A stretch of 64,000 bases of DNA, from assembly GCA_902774815.1 (NCBI GenBank), contig CACYJV010000003.1:124001-188000 (forward strand). The letters run 5' to 3'. The DNA comes from an uncultured Prevotellaceae bacterium. Its GTDB lineage: Bacteria; Bacteroidota; Bacteroidia; Bacteroidales; Bacteroidaceae. The translations under genes were made by a program, and so were the position numbers. Position 1 is the stretch's first letter. The number at the start of each line of letters is the position of its first letter. Below are positions 42,939 to 51,681 of this stretch, piece by piece. The notes beneath the pieces were generated by a model. That model worked only from the letters and a program-made list of their open reading frames with translations, searched no databases and was not told where the DNA came from.

Positions 42939-42952
42939 TAATTCTTTCAGAC

Positions 42953-42988
42953 TGTTCCATGTTTTGAAACAACCTCGCGCTATCTTTG
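42953..42988 (+). promoter_or_regulatory. HIRAN gene promoter with related operator
   Basis: TGTTCCATG and TTGAAACA (42953-42971) form an imperfect inverted repeat with the same TGTTyCA half-site as upstream of the WYL gene; a perfect TATCTTTG is at 42981-42988. The half-sites lie over the -33 region, the position expected of a repressor site. Confidence 0.7.
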
Positions 42989-43029
42989 CATCGTGAATTT
43001 AAAGTTAAACCCTTAAAATGCAAAGAAAG

Positions 43030-43383
43030 ATGAAGACAAGAAAGAAGTATTTCATGGATTGCCACCTGGCTGGCCGTAAGTATCATGATGCTGACGAGGT
43101 GTGGGACGAATTGAAGGTTGGAACCCTCTTACAATTGCAGCGCGACCTTGACAATCGCTATGACGAAGATGCAGTAGCGGTGATGTACAAGAAAGAAGGT
43201 GAAGAGGAGCCTTATTGCATTGGCTATATTCCACGAGATGAAAATGGAGTCATTGCAGCCTTCCTCGAAATGGGATGGACAGATGTGTTTGAATGCCGCA
43301 TCAGCAAGAAAAATGAAGAGATGCATCCCGAGTATCAGATTTATCTGACCATAAAAATTAAGAGGAACATTTCTAAAGCATAA
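43030..43383 (+). CDS. HIRAN-domain protein
   Basis: A 117-residue protein that is nearly all HIRAN domain: YFMDCHLAGRKYHDADEVWDELKVGTLLQLQRDLDNRYDEDAVAVMY, then CIGYIPRDENGVIAAFLEM. In eukaryotic HLTF the HIRAN domain binds 3'-OH ends of single-stranded DNA at stalled forks, and bacterial stand-alone forms occur in defence islands. Start at 43030 or 43018. First gene after the second operator, 27 bp before the next gene. Confidence 0.88.
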   Translation: MKTRKKYFMDCHLAGRKYHDADEVWDELKVGTLLQLQRDLDNRYDEDAVAVMYKKEGEEEPYCIGYIPRDENGVIAAFLEMGWTDVFECRISKKNEEMHPEYQIYLTIKIKRNISKA

Positions 43384-43410
43384 AAGTTGTAACTTAATCA
43401 TTTTACGAAT

Positions 43411-43647
43411 ATGAATATTTTTCTAAATGAAATATGGTGTGATATATCTTGGCGGCAAATTGCCAACAAATATCTCCACCGGCATTCTTCTTGGTTATAT
43501 CAAAAGTTAAGAGGCGTAGACGAAGAAGGTAACCCAACGAGTTTCTCACCTGAAGAAATCGGACAGCTAAGGGATGCTCTGATTGATTTATCTGAAAGAA
43601 TCCGCTGGTGTGCCGATGGGCTACAACTGGAAAAGAATAATCAATAA
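43411..43647 (+). CDS. Small DUF5053-like protein
   Basis: 78 residues. IANKYLHRHSSWLYQKLRGVDEEGNPTSFSPEEIGQLRDALIDLSERI resembles the C-terminal half of DUF5053 proteins found on Bacteroidales mobile elements (helix-turn-helix-like YxAKxYxxKxxxWFYQRLNG pattern). It could bind DNA or be a prophage remnant. The family link is from memory and should be checked. Confidence 0.55.
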   Translation: MNIFLNEIWCDISWRQIANKYLHRHSSWLYQKLRGVDEEGNPTSFSPEEIGQLRDALIDLSERIRWCADGLQLEKNNQ

Positions 43648-43718
43648 TCACCACGGAGAAAGGCTAAAAGATGTTATTACAAAAAGGCCAAGAATGGCAA
43701 TTATTGAAATTGTTTTCG

Positions 43719-43726
43719 TATCTTTG
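43719..43726 (+). promoter_or_regulatory. Internal promoter -7 element before the DUF262 genes
   Basis: TATCTTTG with no clear TTTG at -33. Only 7 bases separate it from the ATG at 43734, so the mRNA would be leaderless. It would give the DUF262 pair a promoter separate from the HIRAN one. Confidence 0.5.
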
Positions 43727-43733
43727 CAGTCAC

Positions 43734-43961
43734 ATGGAAACGATATTTGATCATAACATAACAGAGAACGAGGAGAGAGAGTTAAACGGCACAATAACTC
43801 GAGATACTTATCTGAGATTTATATCCCAGAAAGGTGCTTATGTTGATTTAGCTTATCTTTATCACATGCGGGGCCAAGACAGAAAAGCAAAAAAATTTAT
43901 TGAGAAAACGAGAGACTGCAACCTCATCAATTCATTTTGGAGGACTATCAAGCATCCTTAA
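43734..43961 (+). CDS. Small hypothetical protein in the island
   Basis: 75 residues (METIFDHNITENEERELNGTITRDTYLRFI ... AYLYHMRGQDRKAKKFIEKTRDCNLINSFW), helical with no recognised domain. I choose this start because TATCTTTG at 43719-43726 would give a transcript beginning near the ATG; the longer frame from 43671 begins upstream of that. It precedes the DUF262 pair by 34 bp. Confidence 0.55.
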   Translation: METIFDHNITENEERELNGTITRDTYLRFISQKGAYVDLAYLYHMRGQDRKAKKFIEKTRDCNLINSFWRTIKHP

Positions 43962-43995
43962 TATCTGAAGTTCTTAAGTGCATAAAACAAGTTAT

Positions 43996-45534
43996 ATGAA
44001 CGAAAAACAGGCCTTACAATTGGGTATAGCAAAAGTGGGCGAACTACTTTTGCAAGGGGAAATATCGAGAGTTAACGACGACCACCCCCTAAAAGATATA
44101 AAGTTGGTGATACCCAACTATCAACGTCCATACAAATGGACGGCCAAAAATGCCATTCAACTGCTTGATGACATCATCGAAGCGAAGAATGACAATAAGG
44201 AGGTGTATCGTGTTGGAACACTCATTCTTCACTATGACAAGGAAAAGAACATCTACAACATTGTGGATGGTCAGCAACGTGTCACCACCTTCTCACTTTT
44301 GCTTTTAGCTCTTTTGGAAGAACAGCGCATAGAGTTCCTCGACCAGCAGGTTTCCGACAATCCTTATACACGAGTGAATGTGGCAAATAACTATAGGGCT
44401 TTTGTGCGAAGAAGAGATGCGATAGCTGATGCTCACACGAATGGCGATGTATCCAAGACGAAAGAAAATGATCAGGAAGAAAAGATACGTAATGACCGCA
44501 ATGTGAAAGACTTGCGTGTATTTATTGAGAAACAATGTGAACTCATTGTCGTGATAACAAATGACATCTCGGAAGCGTTCCAGTTTTTCGATTCCCAGAA
44601 TGCACGTGGCAAGAAACTCTATCCACACGACTTGCTGAAAGCTTATCATCTACGTGAAATGAACGACATTGGAGTTGAAGAGACTGAGAAAGTTGTAAAA
44701 CGCTGGGAGGACGTAAACCAGAACAAACTGGCAGATTTGTTTGGAGAATATCTTTTCCGTGTTAGGGAATGGCTGCGAGGCAATTATGCCTGGGAACTGA
44801 ACGAGCACAACATAGACAAGTTCAAAGGCATCAGCAAACGTGACAATTCACCATATGCCCAGTTTTTCAAAGGGGCTTTTGCATACGCTGATATGGTGAA
44901 CAGGTCGGCAATGCCATTTGTGTCGGGGATGCACGATATGAACCCTTTCCAACTGGATGCTCCTATCGTAGCAGGAAAGCCGTTCTTCGACTATACCAGC
45001 CACTACTTTGAAATACTGAAGGACATACAGAATAATGACAAATATGTAGGATACTTTGTCAATGGTAACGAGATTGTGATGACGCTGGATCTACCCAAAT
45101 ATCGTAATGGAGTAGGTAATCGTATCACTCGAAAACTTTTTGACCTTGCCGCATTGCTATATGTGGATAGATTCTGCCCAGCCAAACCTACGCAGAATGA
45201 TCTTGACCTCTTTGAACAATTCTTGGTACTGGCTTTCATATGGGCTTATTCACTACGAGCCCAATATTATAGCCTTGGATGGACATCTGCACAGAAATAT
45301 ATTATGGGAAATCCAGATGTCATCAATTCCTTTAATCTCTACAAAAGTATTTCAGAAGCCCCATCTCCTACGGTTTTGCTGAGTGAACTGGCTGACAAGA
45401 TTAAACCTCTCTCAAGTGGAAGATTAGCCTCAAATGCAAAAGTCGATAACATAGATGAAATGGAGAAAGATGGAGGCGGTGTTTATTCGTACTATCTTCA
45501 TTATTTCAAGAAACATAACTTTTACACCCTATAA
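43996..45534 (+). CDS. DUF262 protein without nuclease motif (GmrS-like)
   Basis: About 512 residues. The DUF262 (ParB/sulfiredoxin-like) fold is shown by LVIPNYQRPYKWT, then NIVDGQQRVTTFSLLLLALL, and FQFFDSQNARGKKLYPHDLLKAYH. In GmrSD and related enzymes this domain is an NTP-hydrolysing subunit that recognises modified DNA. I find no His-Me finger motif (HxxPQ and so on) in its C-terminal half, which ends GGGVYSYYLHYFKKHNFYTL. ATG 43996 is preferred over GTG 43978. Three bases separate its stop from the next start. Confidence 0.88.
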   Translation: MNEKQALQLGIAKVGELLLQGEISRVNDDHPLKDIKLVIPNYQRPYKWTAKNAIQLLDDIIEAKNDNKEVYRVGTLILHYDKEKNIYNIVDGQQRVTTFSLLLLALLEEQRIEFLDQQVSDNPYTRVNVANNYRAFVRRRDAIADAHTNGDVSKTKENDQEEKIRNDRNVKDLRVFIEKQCELIVVITNDISEAFQFFDSQNARGKKLYPHDLLKAYHLREMNDIGVEETEKVVKRWEDVNQNKLADLFGEYLFRVREWLRGNYAWELNEHNIDKFKGISKRDNSPYAQFFKGAFAYADMVNRSAMPFVSGMHDMNPFQLDAPIVAGKPFFDYTSHYFEILKDIQNNDKYVGYFVNGNEIVMTLDLPKYRNGVGNRITRKLFDLAALLYVDRFCPAKPTQNDLDLFEQFLVLAFIWAYSLRAQYYSLGWTSAQKYIMGNPDVINSFNLYKSISEAPSPTVLLSELADKIKPLSSGRLASNAKVDNIDEMEKDGGGVYSYYLHYFKKHNFYTL

Positions 45535-45537
45535 CAC

Positions 45538-47565
45538 ATGGATAAGAATTTGCCTCTCAAAGAGTTGTCTATAGAAGATGTTTTTAATGGTAGCGATCAT
45601 GTCACCTATGAGATTCCCATCTACCAGCGCAATTATGCATGGGAGAAAGATGAGATTGCAGTATTAGTACGTGATGTTTGGGATGCTTGTGAAAAGCAGA
45701 AGGAGAATTATTTCATCGGAACCCTTGTGACATACGACAAAGGCGATAACACGTTTGAAGTTATCGATGGCCAGCAACGACTGACGACTCTCTTTCTGAT
45801 ACTGAAAGCGTTAGGGAAGGAGATGAAAAACAGACTGACCTATCGGGCTCGTAAACGCTCAAATGCCACTATAGAAAAGATTCCAAGTTTTAAGCATGAA
45901 TACCTTGATGAGGGTATTAAGAGAGGATATGAAAACGCATATCAGGCTATCGGTGAAATCGTTACGAAGGAAAAGGAGCAGTTGTTTGCCGATTATCTTT
46001 TGAACCACGTTCGTATCATACACTATAGAGTACCCAAGGATGTTGATTTGAATCATTATTTCGAGGTAATGAATTCGCGTGGCGAGCAACTGGAGAAACA
46101 TGAGATTGTCAAAGCCAAATTGATGAATAAGCTTGATAATGAAAGCGACAAAAATAAGTTTGCTGCCATCTGGGAGGCATGTAGCGAGATGAATACATAT
46201 ATTCAGGTGAAAGCGAACATGCAAGCTTATTTCGTGGATAATTTGAAGAACTTTGGGTACTATGATAAATCTTTTGATGACCTACCGGGAGACAGCAATT
46301 CTGCTTCAAAATCGCCTACACTATACAGTCTGATTTATGAACCGGAGGCTGAAACAGGTAAAAGTTCAATAAAAGATGACGAAAGTAGGAACAATATGTT
46401 TCTGTCAATCATTGACTTTCCTAACTTCTTGCTCATCGTGCTTAAAATCACTTGCATGCGGGATGGCTATTTAAACCAAAGTGATTTTACACTTGATGAC
46501 AAAGAACTAATCAATGAGTTTGATAAGGCTATGGAGGCCAGACCTGGGGCTGAGTTTTCCAAGTGCTTCTGCTTCAATCTTCTGATGGCAAAATATCTGT
46601 TGGACAATTACGTAGTACACCATGCAAACGAAGAAGATTCCTATGAGCATAATCCCTGGCAACTAAGATATTGGAACAAGGAAGAGAAAGCGCAAACGAA
46701 GAACCTCTCCAATGATGATGCTCAACAGGACAAACTGGTTCAGTTGCTTTCTATGTTCGAGGTGTCATTTACAGCTCGTCAGCGCAAGAACTATCTTTTC
46801 TATGTGCTCTACCACCTATTTGAGAATAGGAATTTAGGAGATTATTGCAAGTTCTTGGAAGATTTGGCAAAGAAATATTTTTCTGACATTTATATGGATT
46901 CCAAGTGCCTCAATGAAATCAATACCCCTAAACCTGGATCATTTGATCAGACTATTGTCAAAGAAGGGTGTGTTGACTTATCTATTTCTAACCCAGAAAT
47001 TACCATAGAGAAATTTAGTGCAATATATGGTGATGGTAATGAGAAGACGAAAGGTATCCCTTTGTTTGTATTCAACTATATGGATTACTGTCTTTGGGAT
47101 AAATATGTCAAAACAATAGCTGGTAAGGAATATAAGAAAGACGATGTAGAACGTAAAGCATTCTTTGAGGAATTAGGATGCTCAGACTTTGGGCTGGACG
47201 TTTTCAAACAGTTCTATTTCTCTCGTACACGCCGTTCTTTGGAACATTACTATCCACAAGCTTTGGTTAAAAAATATCCTGATGATATTAGTGAAGAAAA
47301 GATTAACTGTTTTGGAAACTTTGCCATGATTGGCAGCGATGTCAACAGTTCTGGCTCCGACTGGACTCCAAAGGCAAAACTTATTCACTATCTTGACCCG
47401 TCAAAGAAGATAAGGCAGGTGGGTGTAGCTTCTTTGAAATTCAGAATCATGATGCAAATGTGTCATGATAATGATGTGTCAGCAAGTCGTAAAGATGGCC
47501 AAGAATGGATGTTTGAAGACATCCAGAAACATCAGATGCAGATGCTTAATATAATATTTGGATAA
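45538..47565 (+). CDS. DUF262-DUF1524 protein, GmrSD-like nuclease
   Basis: 675 residues. N-terminal DUF262 motifs: YEIPIYQRNYAWEKDEIAVL, EVIDGQQRLTTLFLILKALG, and HYFEVMNSRGEQLEKHEIVKAKLM. A long middle part follows, and a C-terminal DUF1524/His-Me finger segment with SLEHYYPQ (residues 567-574, His570), then INCFGNFAMIGSDVNSSGSDWTPKAKL. Pairing a DUF262-only with a DUF262-DUF1524 protein matches the split forms of the type IV modification-dependent restriction enzyme GmrSD, although the two are usually of single-domain kind. Likely a defence nuclease; this is inference from family and position. Confidence 0.9.
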   Translation: MDKNLPLKELSIEDVFNGSDHVTYEIPIYQRNYAWEKDEIAVLVRDVWDACEKQKENYFIGTLVTYDKGDNTFEVIDGQQRLTTLFLILKALGKEMKNRLTYRARKRSNATIEKIPSFKHEYLDEGIKRGYENAYQAIGEIVTKEKEQLFADYLLNHVRIIHYRVPKDVDLNHYFEVMNSRGEQLEKHEIVKAKLMNKLDNESDKNKFAAIWEACSEMNTYIQVKANMQAYFVDNLKNFGYYDKSFDDLPGDSNSASKSPTLYSLIYEPEAETGKSSIKDDESRNNMFLSIIDFPNFLLIVLKITCMRDGYLNQSDFTLDDKELINEFDKAMEARPGAEFSKCFCFNLLMAKYLLDNYVVHHANEEDSYEHNPWQLRYWNKEEKAQTKNLSNDDAQQDKLVQLLSMFEVSFTARQRKNYLFYVLYHLFENRNLGDYCKFLEDLAKKYFSDIYMDSKCLNEINTPKPGSFDQTIVKEGCVDLSISNPEITIEKFSAIYGDGNEKTKGIPLFVFNYMDYCLWDKYVKTIAGKEYKKDDVERKAFFEELGCSDFGLDVFKQFYFSRTRRSLEHYYPQALVKKYPDDISEEKINCFGNFAMIGSDVNSSGSDWTPKAKLIHYLDPSKKIRQVGVASLKFRIMMQMCHDNDVSASRKDGQEWMFEDIQKHQMQMLNIIFG

Positions 47566-47616
47566 GGGATAAAAATACTGCAAAACTGTTGCAAGAAAAA
47601 GCCAAATAGATTATTT

Positions 47617-48324
47617 TCACCCCTTGAATTCTACTATCATGCTGACTTCGCTGCCGATGGAGAGGGCTACGATGATGGTATCTGCAGCAAGATGATAGAC
47701 CGTTGGCGTCAGTACGTCGCCCAGTTTTGCGGCAACCCTGTACTCCACGCGAAGACCACGCACCTCGAAGTCTTCGGGCAGCAACTCCATTGCCATGCGT
47801 ATGTAGTTGGCATTGTTCACATGGCGGTTGTAGTCGATGTCGGCTCTCATCACGCGGATGGGGGCCTGCACCAGCCCAGCCTCTTTGGGCAGGATGATGC
47901 GACGGTCGGCATACGTCATCTCAAGCTGTGGCTCCAAGGTCATCGAAGCAATCGTTGCTTCGTCCACGCGCTTCAGCCTTCCGTTCGATTTGTCGACAAA
48001 GGCTCCCATACTCCACGTACGGTAGCAAGGCTGTCCCTCGGCATCGTAGATAAAGGTGTTGCGGAATCCGAACATCGGCTTCATGCCATAGACGGAGGTG
48101 GTCACCGTCAGCTTCTCCTTGAACCGTGGCACACGGACCACTTCCACCTGCCTGGATGCCAGCAGTTGGGCCATGTTCTGCTCGGCGAAATACGTTCTGA
48201 CACCTGGCTCCGAGTCAATCCACATCTCGGAACAGTCCTGCATCATCTGCAGGGCGGAAAAGAGTTTCAGCCGCCCCTCGCTGTCACAGGTGCTCGTTGT
48301 TACTTGATATTGTAGGCTGTACAT
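47617..48324 (-). CDS. Acyl-ACP thioesterase
   Basis: Releases fatty acids from acyl carrier protein. 235 residues made of two hot-dog folds: the first with LKLFSALQMMQDCSEMWIDSE and GMKPMFGFRNTFIYD, the second with RADIDYNRHVNNANYIRMAMELLPEDFEV, containing the Asn-His-containing catalytic loop (YNRHVNNANY). It is the bacterial relative of plant FatA/FatB and is common in Bacteroidales. It marks the return to ordinary chromosome after the island. Confidence 0.92.
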   Translation of the reverse strand: MYSLQYQVTTSTCDSEGRLKLFSALQMMQDCSEMWIDSEPGVRTYFAEQNMAQLLASRQVEVVRVPRFKEKLTVTTSVYGMKPMFGFRNTFIYDAEGQPCYRTWSMGAFVDKSNGRLKRVDEATIASMTLEPQLEMTYADRRIILPKEAGLVQAPIRVMRADIDYNRHVNNANYIRMAMELLPEDFEVRGLRVEYRVAAKLGDVLTPTVYHLAADTIIVALSIGSEVSMIVEFKG

Positions 48325-48707
48325 TTTTTAGAGTTCTTTCCCCGCTTCGCTCTGAAAGCGCCCCTGCGGGTCGAGCGGAGAGTTTAGAGTTGAGAGTTGA
48401 GAGTCAGTTTCAAAGTTCTTGCTCCGCTTCGCTAGGCAAGCGTCCCTGCAGGGCCGAGCGGAGAGTTCTGAACCGCGACGCAGTCGCTTTGAACCTCGCG
48501 AAGCGCATTGAACCATTTGAACCGCTGCGCAGCAGCATTGAACCGCGACGCAGTCGCTCATTTTGCCTGCAAAAGTACAAATTATTTGGGAATTACGGAT
48601 GTCCGTTATTTCCTCATTATTGCTTGCTTTGCAACAGCAAAACGGCAAAAACTTGCGCAGAAAAAGAAAAAATGCGACGAATGGGCGATTATTTGCCCAT
48701 ATTTTTG
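48325..48707. repeat. Intergenic repeat cluster upstream of cysS
   Basis: The gap of about 425 bp (48325-48749) has no gene. It holds two variants of the CTTTCTCCGCTTCG...AAGCG...GAGCGGAG repeat (48331-48384 and 48414-48466) and a tandem set of GAACC units (48468-48563), each of which carries its own palindrome, such as CGACGCAGTCG or CTGCGCAGCAG. A TAATTTTG promoter element (48708-48715) follows and probably serves cysS. Confidence 0.85.
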
Positions 48708-48749
48708 TAATTTTGCATCCACTGACAAAATGTAATTAGGAAACAAACT

Positions 48750-50258
48750 ATGGAACAGCAGAAACAGATACTACTGGTTTACAATACGCTGACGCGACAG
48801 AAGGAGCGTTTTGAGCCGCTGCATGCCCCGAACGTGGGCATGTACGTGTGCGGACCTACCGTCTATGGCGACCCCCATCTGGGGCACGCCCGTCCTGCCA
48901 TCACGTTCGACATACTGTTTCGCTATCTGAAGCACCTGGGCTACAAGGTGCGCTACGTGCGCAACATCACCGACGTGGGTCACTTGGAGCACGATGCCGA
49001 CGAGGGCGACGACAAGATTCAGAAGAAGGCGCGGTTGGAACAGCTGGAGCCGATGGAGATAGCGCAGTACTACACTAACCGCTACCACCAGGCGATGGAT
49101 GCACTGGGCGTGCTGCGCCCGTCGATAGAGCCGCATGCCACGGGCCACATCATTGAGCAACAGCAGTTGGTGAAGCAGATTCTGGACAATGGCTTCGCCT
49201 ATGAGTCGAACGGATCTGTCTATTTCGACATCGAGGCCTACAACAAGAAACACCACTACGGCATCTTGTCGGGACGCTCGCTGGAGAACACACTCGACGA
49301 GAGCCGTACGCTGGCGGGCATCGGCGAGAAGCACAACCAGGCTGACTTCGCCCTCTGGAAGAAGGCACTGCCCGAGCACATCATGCGATGGCCATCGCCC
49401 TGGAGCGACGGCTTCCCCGGTTGGCATTGCGAGTGCACGGCCATGGGGCGGAAGTACCTGGGCGAGCAGTTCGACATCCACGGCGGCGGCATGGACCTGG
49501 TGTTCCCACACCACGAGTGCGAGATTGCCCAGGCTGTGGCCTCGATGGGGCATCAGGCCGTGAAATACTGGATGCACAACAACATGATTACCATCAACGG
49601 GCAGAAGATGGGCAAGTCGCTCGGTAACTTCATCACGCTGGAGCAGTTCTTCACGGGCCAGCACGAATTGCTGTCGCAACCCTACTCGCCGATGACCATC
49701 CGCTTCTTCATCCTCTCGGCTCACTACCGCTCGACGGTTGACTTCTCGGACGAAGCCCTGCAGGCCTCGCAGAAAGGATTGGAGCGACTCATGGACGGAC
49801 TGAAGAACCTTGACCGCGTGCAACCTTCCGACAGGTGTGACGCCGATACGGAGCGTTTCGTAAAGGCGCTGCGCCAACGCTGCTACGACGCCATGAACGA
49901 CGACCTGATGACGCAGCTCGTGGTGAGCTATCTGTTCGAAGCCTGTACGGTGGTGAACAAGCTCATCGACCACAAGGCAACGATCTGCGCCGAATGTCTT
50001 GAGGAACTGAAGCAGACTATGCACCTCTTTGCCGAGGATCTGCTGGGGCTGCAAGGGGCCAACAACAAGGGGCAAGGGGCAAGTGCCGCACGCGAAGAGT
50101 CGTTCGGCAAGGTGGTCGACATGGTGCTTGACCTGCGTGCCAAGGCAAAGGCCAACAAGGACTGGGCCACGAGCGACAAGATACGCGACGAGTTGGCCGC
50201 ACTGGGCTTCGAGGTGAAGGACACCAAGGACGGAGCCACGTGGAAACTGAACGTATAA
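48750..50258 (+). CDS. cysS: Cysteinyl-tRNA synthetase
   Basis: Class I aminoacyl-tRNA synthetase that charges tRNA-Cys. HIGH-type motif is [15 protein letters not shown], zinc ligands include the Cys of [11 protein letters not shown] and the later [10 protein letters not shown] and HHECE, and KMSKS-type motif is [10 protein letters not shown] short low-complexity insert ([15 protein letters not shown]), encoded by GGGGCAAGGGGCAAG repeats at 50055-50080, lies before the C-terminal domain. Otherwise of usual length at 502 residues. Confidence 0.97.
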   Translation: MEQQKQILLVYNTLTRQKERFEPLHAPNVGMYVCGPTVYGDPHLGHARPAITFDILFRYLKHLGYKVRYVRNITDVGHLEHDADEGDDKIQKKARLEQLEPMEIAQYYTNRYHQAMDALGVLRPSIEPHATGHIIEQQQLVKQILDNGFAYESNGSVYFDIEAYNKKHHYGILSGRSLENTLDESRTLAGIGEKHNQADFALWKKALPEHIMRWPSPWSDGFPGWHCECTAMGRKYLGEQFDIHGGGMDLVFPHHECEIAQAVASMGHQAVKYWMHNNMITINGQKMGKSLGNFITLEQFFTGQHELLSQPYSPMTIRFFILSAHYRSTVDFSDEALQASQKGLERLMDGLKNLDRVQPSDRCDADTERFVKALRQRCYDAMNDDLMTQLVVSYLFEACTVVNKLIDHKATICAECLEELKQTMHLFAEDLLGLQGANNKGQGASAAREESFGKVVDMVLDLRAKAKANKDWATSDKIRDELAALGFEVKDTKDGATWKLNV

Positions 50259-50307
50259 GCAAGAATTATTTGGGGATGGGAGGCTTCGGGCGCCCGCCCC
50301 GCTACGA

Positions 50308-51006
50308 CTAGTCTTTCGTGAAGGTCAGCGCAAGGATGCTGGCCTTCACGTCGTTTATCTTCAACAGTTCACGGCCGAACGACATGGTTGTGGCTCCCGT
50401 CGTGACCACATCGTCGACGATGAGTACGTGGCTGCCTGCTACGGCATCAGGGGCTTTCAGCAGGAAGACGTCGTCCACATTCTTCTGTCGGTCGGCATGT
50501 GCCAAGCGCGTCTGACTGCCTTTGAACTCGGTACGCACGACAACACCATCGGCAATGGGTATTCCTGTGGCCAGGCTGAGTCCCTGGGCAATGTGCCGCG
50601 ACTGGTTGTAGCCACGCTCATGCAGGCGGGTGGGCGCCAAGGGGATGGGCATCAGCACGTCGATGCCATCGAAGAAGTGATGTTTCTGCAATTCGGCTCC
50701 CATGATACGACCTAACAAATCGCCCAACGCAGGCTGGCCGTGGTACTTCAATGTCTTTACCATTCGACTTGAAATATTGTCGGGCGAGTAGAAAGCCCAT
50801 GCTGCCGCTCGCTCAACAGGAAGACGACCATAGTAGAGTTTGGCCATAGGGTTTTCGTAGGGGTCGGAGGCAAAACCAGTCCGAGGCACGGACAGCAGAC
50901 AGCTGGTGCAGACGTACTGCTCGGTGAGTGCTAACCGGGCACCACATCCACAACAGCACCGCGGTGCCAGCAGATCGAACAAGCGTTTGAAGAACATGGT
51001 GTTCAT
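50308..51006 (-). CDS. ComF family protein
   Basis: A 232-residue protein with an N-terminal zinc-finger-like cluster (APRCCCGCGARL with a following CTSC) and a phosphoribosyltransferase domain whose PRPP-binding motif is HVLIVDDVVTTGATT. ComF proteins help bring transformed single-stranded DNA into recombination. It overlaps recX by 4 bp, so the two are translationally coupled, and comM is close by, grouping three DNA-uptake or recombination genes. Confidence 0.92.
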   Translation of the reverse strand: MNTMFFKRLFDLLAPRCCCGCGARLALTEQYVCTSCLLSVPRTGFASDPYENPMAKLYYGRLPVERAAAWAFYSPDNISSRMVKTLKYHGQPALGDLLGRIMGAELQKHHFFDGIDVLMPIPLAPTRLHERGYNQSRHIAQGLSLATGIPIADGVVVRTEFKGSQTRLAHADRQKNVDDVFLLKAPDAVAGSHVLIVDDVVTTGATTMSFGRELLKINDVKASILALTFTKD

Positions 51007-51461
51007 GGCACCGCGTCGAGCGCCTTCTGGATTTCGTCTATGGAGAAACCACGGCTTTGGGCAAAGCGCATGAGCTTCATCTGCCGTTCAAAGTCGTTTT
51101 CGAACTTCAGCGAACGTGCCTTCTGTTTGAGCAATGGGCGCAAAACGTCAAGGTACTCCTGTTCGCTGACTGCGTCGAGCACCCGCTGCTGCAGGGCCGC
51201 ATCGATGCCTTTTGCCCAGAGGGCTTGTTCTATCTTACGGCGACCCCAGCCGTTGTACTTGATTTTGTCGCTGACGAAGGCGCGCGTGAAGCGCTCGTCG
51301 TCGACAAAACGGCCGCTCACGAGTCGCTGCATGATGCGTGCCTGGGCATCGTCGGGAATTTCCCAAAGACGCATCTTCTGCAACATCTCGCCTTGCGAGT
51401 GCTCGCCTCGTGCGCAGAGCGCCATCAGTCGGCTCAGCGCTGTCTGTTCAGTCATTGGCAT
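51003..51461 (-). CDS. recX: Regulatory protein RecX
   Basis: Small helical protein that caps RecA filaments and so limits recombination. 152 residues with LSRLMALCARGEHSQGEMLQKMRLWEIPDDAQARIMQRLVSGRFVDDERFTRAFV and the later KYNGWGRRKIEQALWAKGID, the family's repeated three-helix signature. Starts 4 bp overlapping comF. RecA is not in the window. Confidence 0.94.
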   Translation of the reverse strand: MPMTEQTALSRLMALCARGEHSQGEMLQKMRLWEIPDDAQARIMQRLVSGRFVDDERFTRAFVSDKIKYNGWGRRKIEQALWAKGIDAALQQRVLDAVSEQEYLDVLRPLLKQKARSLKFENDFERQMKLMRFAQSRGFSIDEIQKALDAVP

Positions 51462-51465
51462 TTAT

Positions 51466-51681
51466 TGATTTACGATTTACGGATTGACGATTTACGGATT
51501 TACGGATTTACTATTTACGGATTTACGATTTTGCGACCACGGATGACACCGATAAAACGGATGTCACGGATTTTCAACCCACGAAGGGTAATCATATTTA
51601 TCAATTATCAATTGTCCGCTCGAGCTTGCTCGCTTTCGTAGCGAAGCGGAGAAAGAACTATCAATTATCAATTATCAATTG
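51466..51681. repeat. Intergenic repeats between recX and prmC
   Basis: Tandem GATTTACG units (51468-51530), then an about 80-bp unit containing CACGGATGACACCGATAAAACGG and ACGAAGGGTAATCATATTTA (51533-51615), then a GAGCTTGCTCGC hairpin repeat (51614-51658) and TCAATTATCAA repeats. The 80-bp unit has copies at 54162 and 54332. No gene here. Confidence 0.9.

Noticed and set aside
42953..42971. A Fur- or LexA-like box
   Set aside because: The TGTTCCA half-site and centre do not fit those consensus motifs, and a matching site near the WYL gene makes WYL control more likely.
48771..50075. A 434-codon antisense frame inside cysS
   Set aside because: Antisense of a universal synthetase with obvious class I motifs; the reverse protein resembles nothing.
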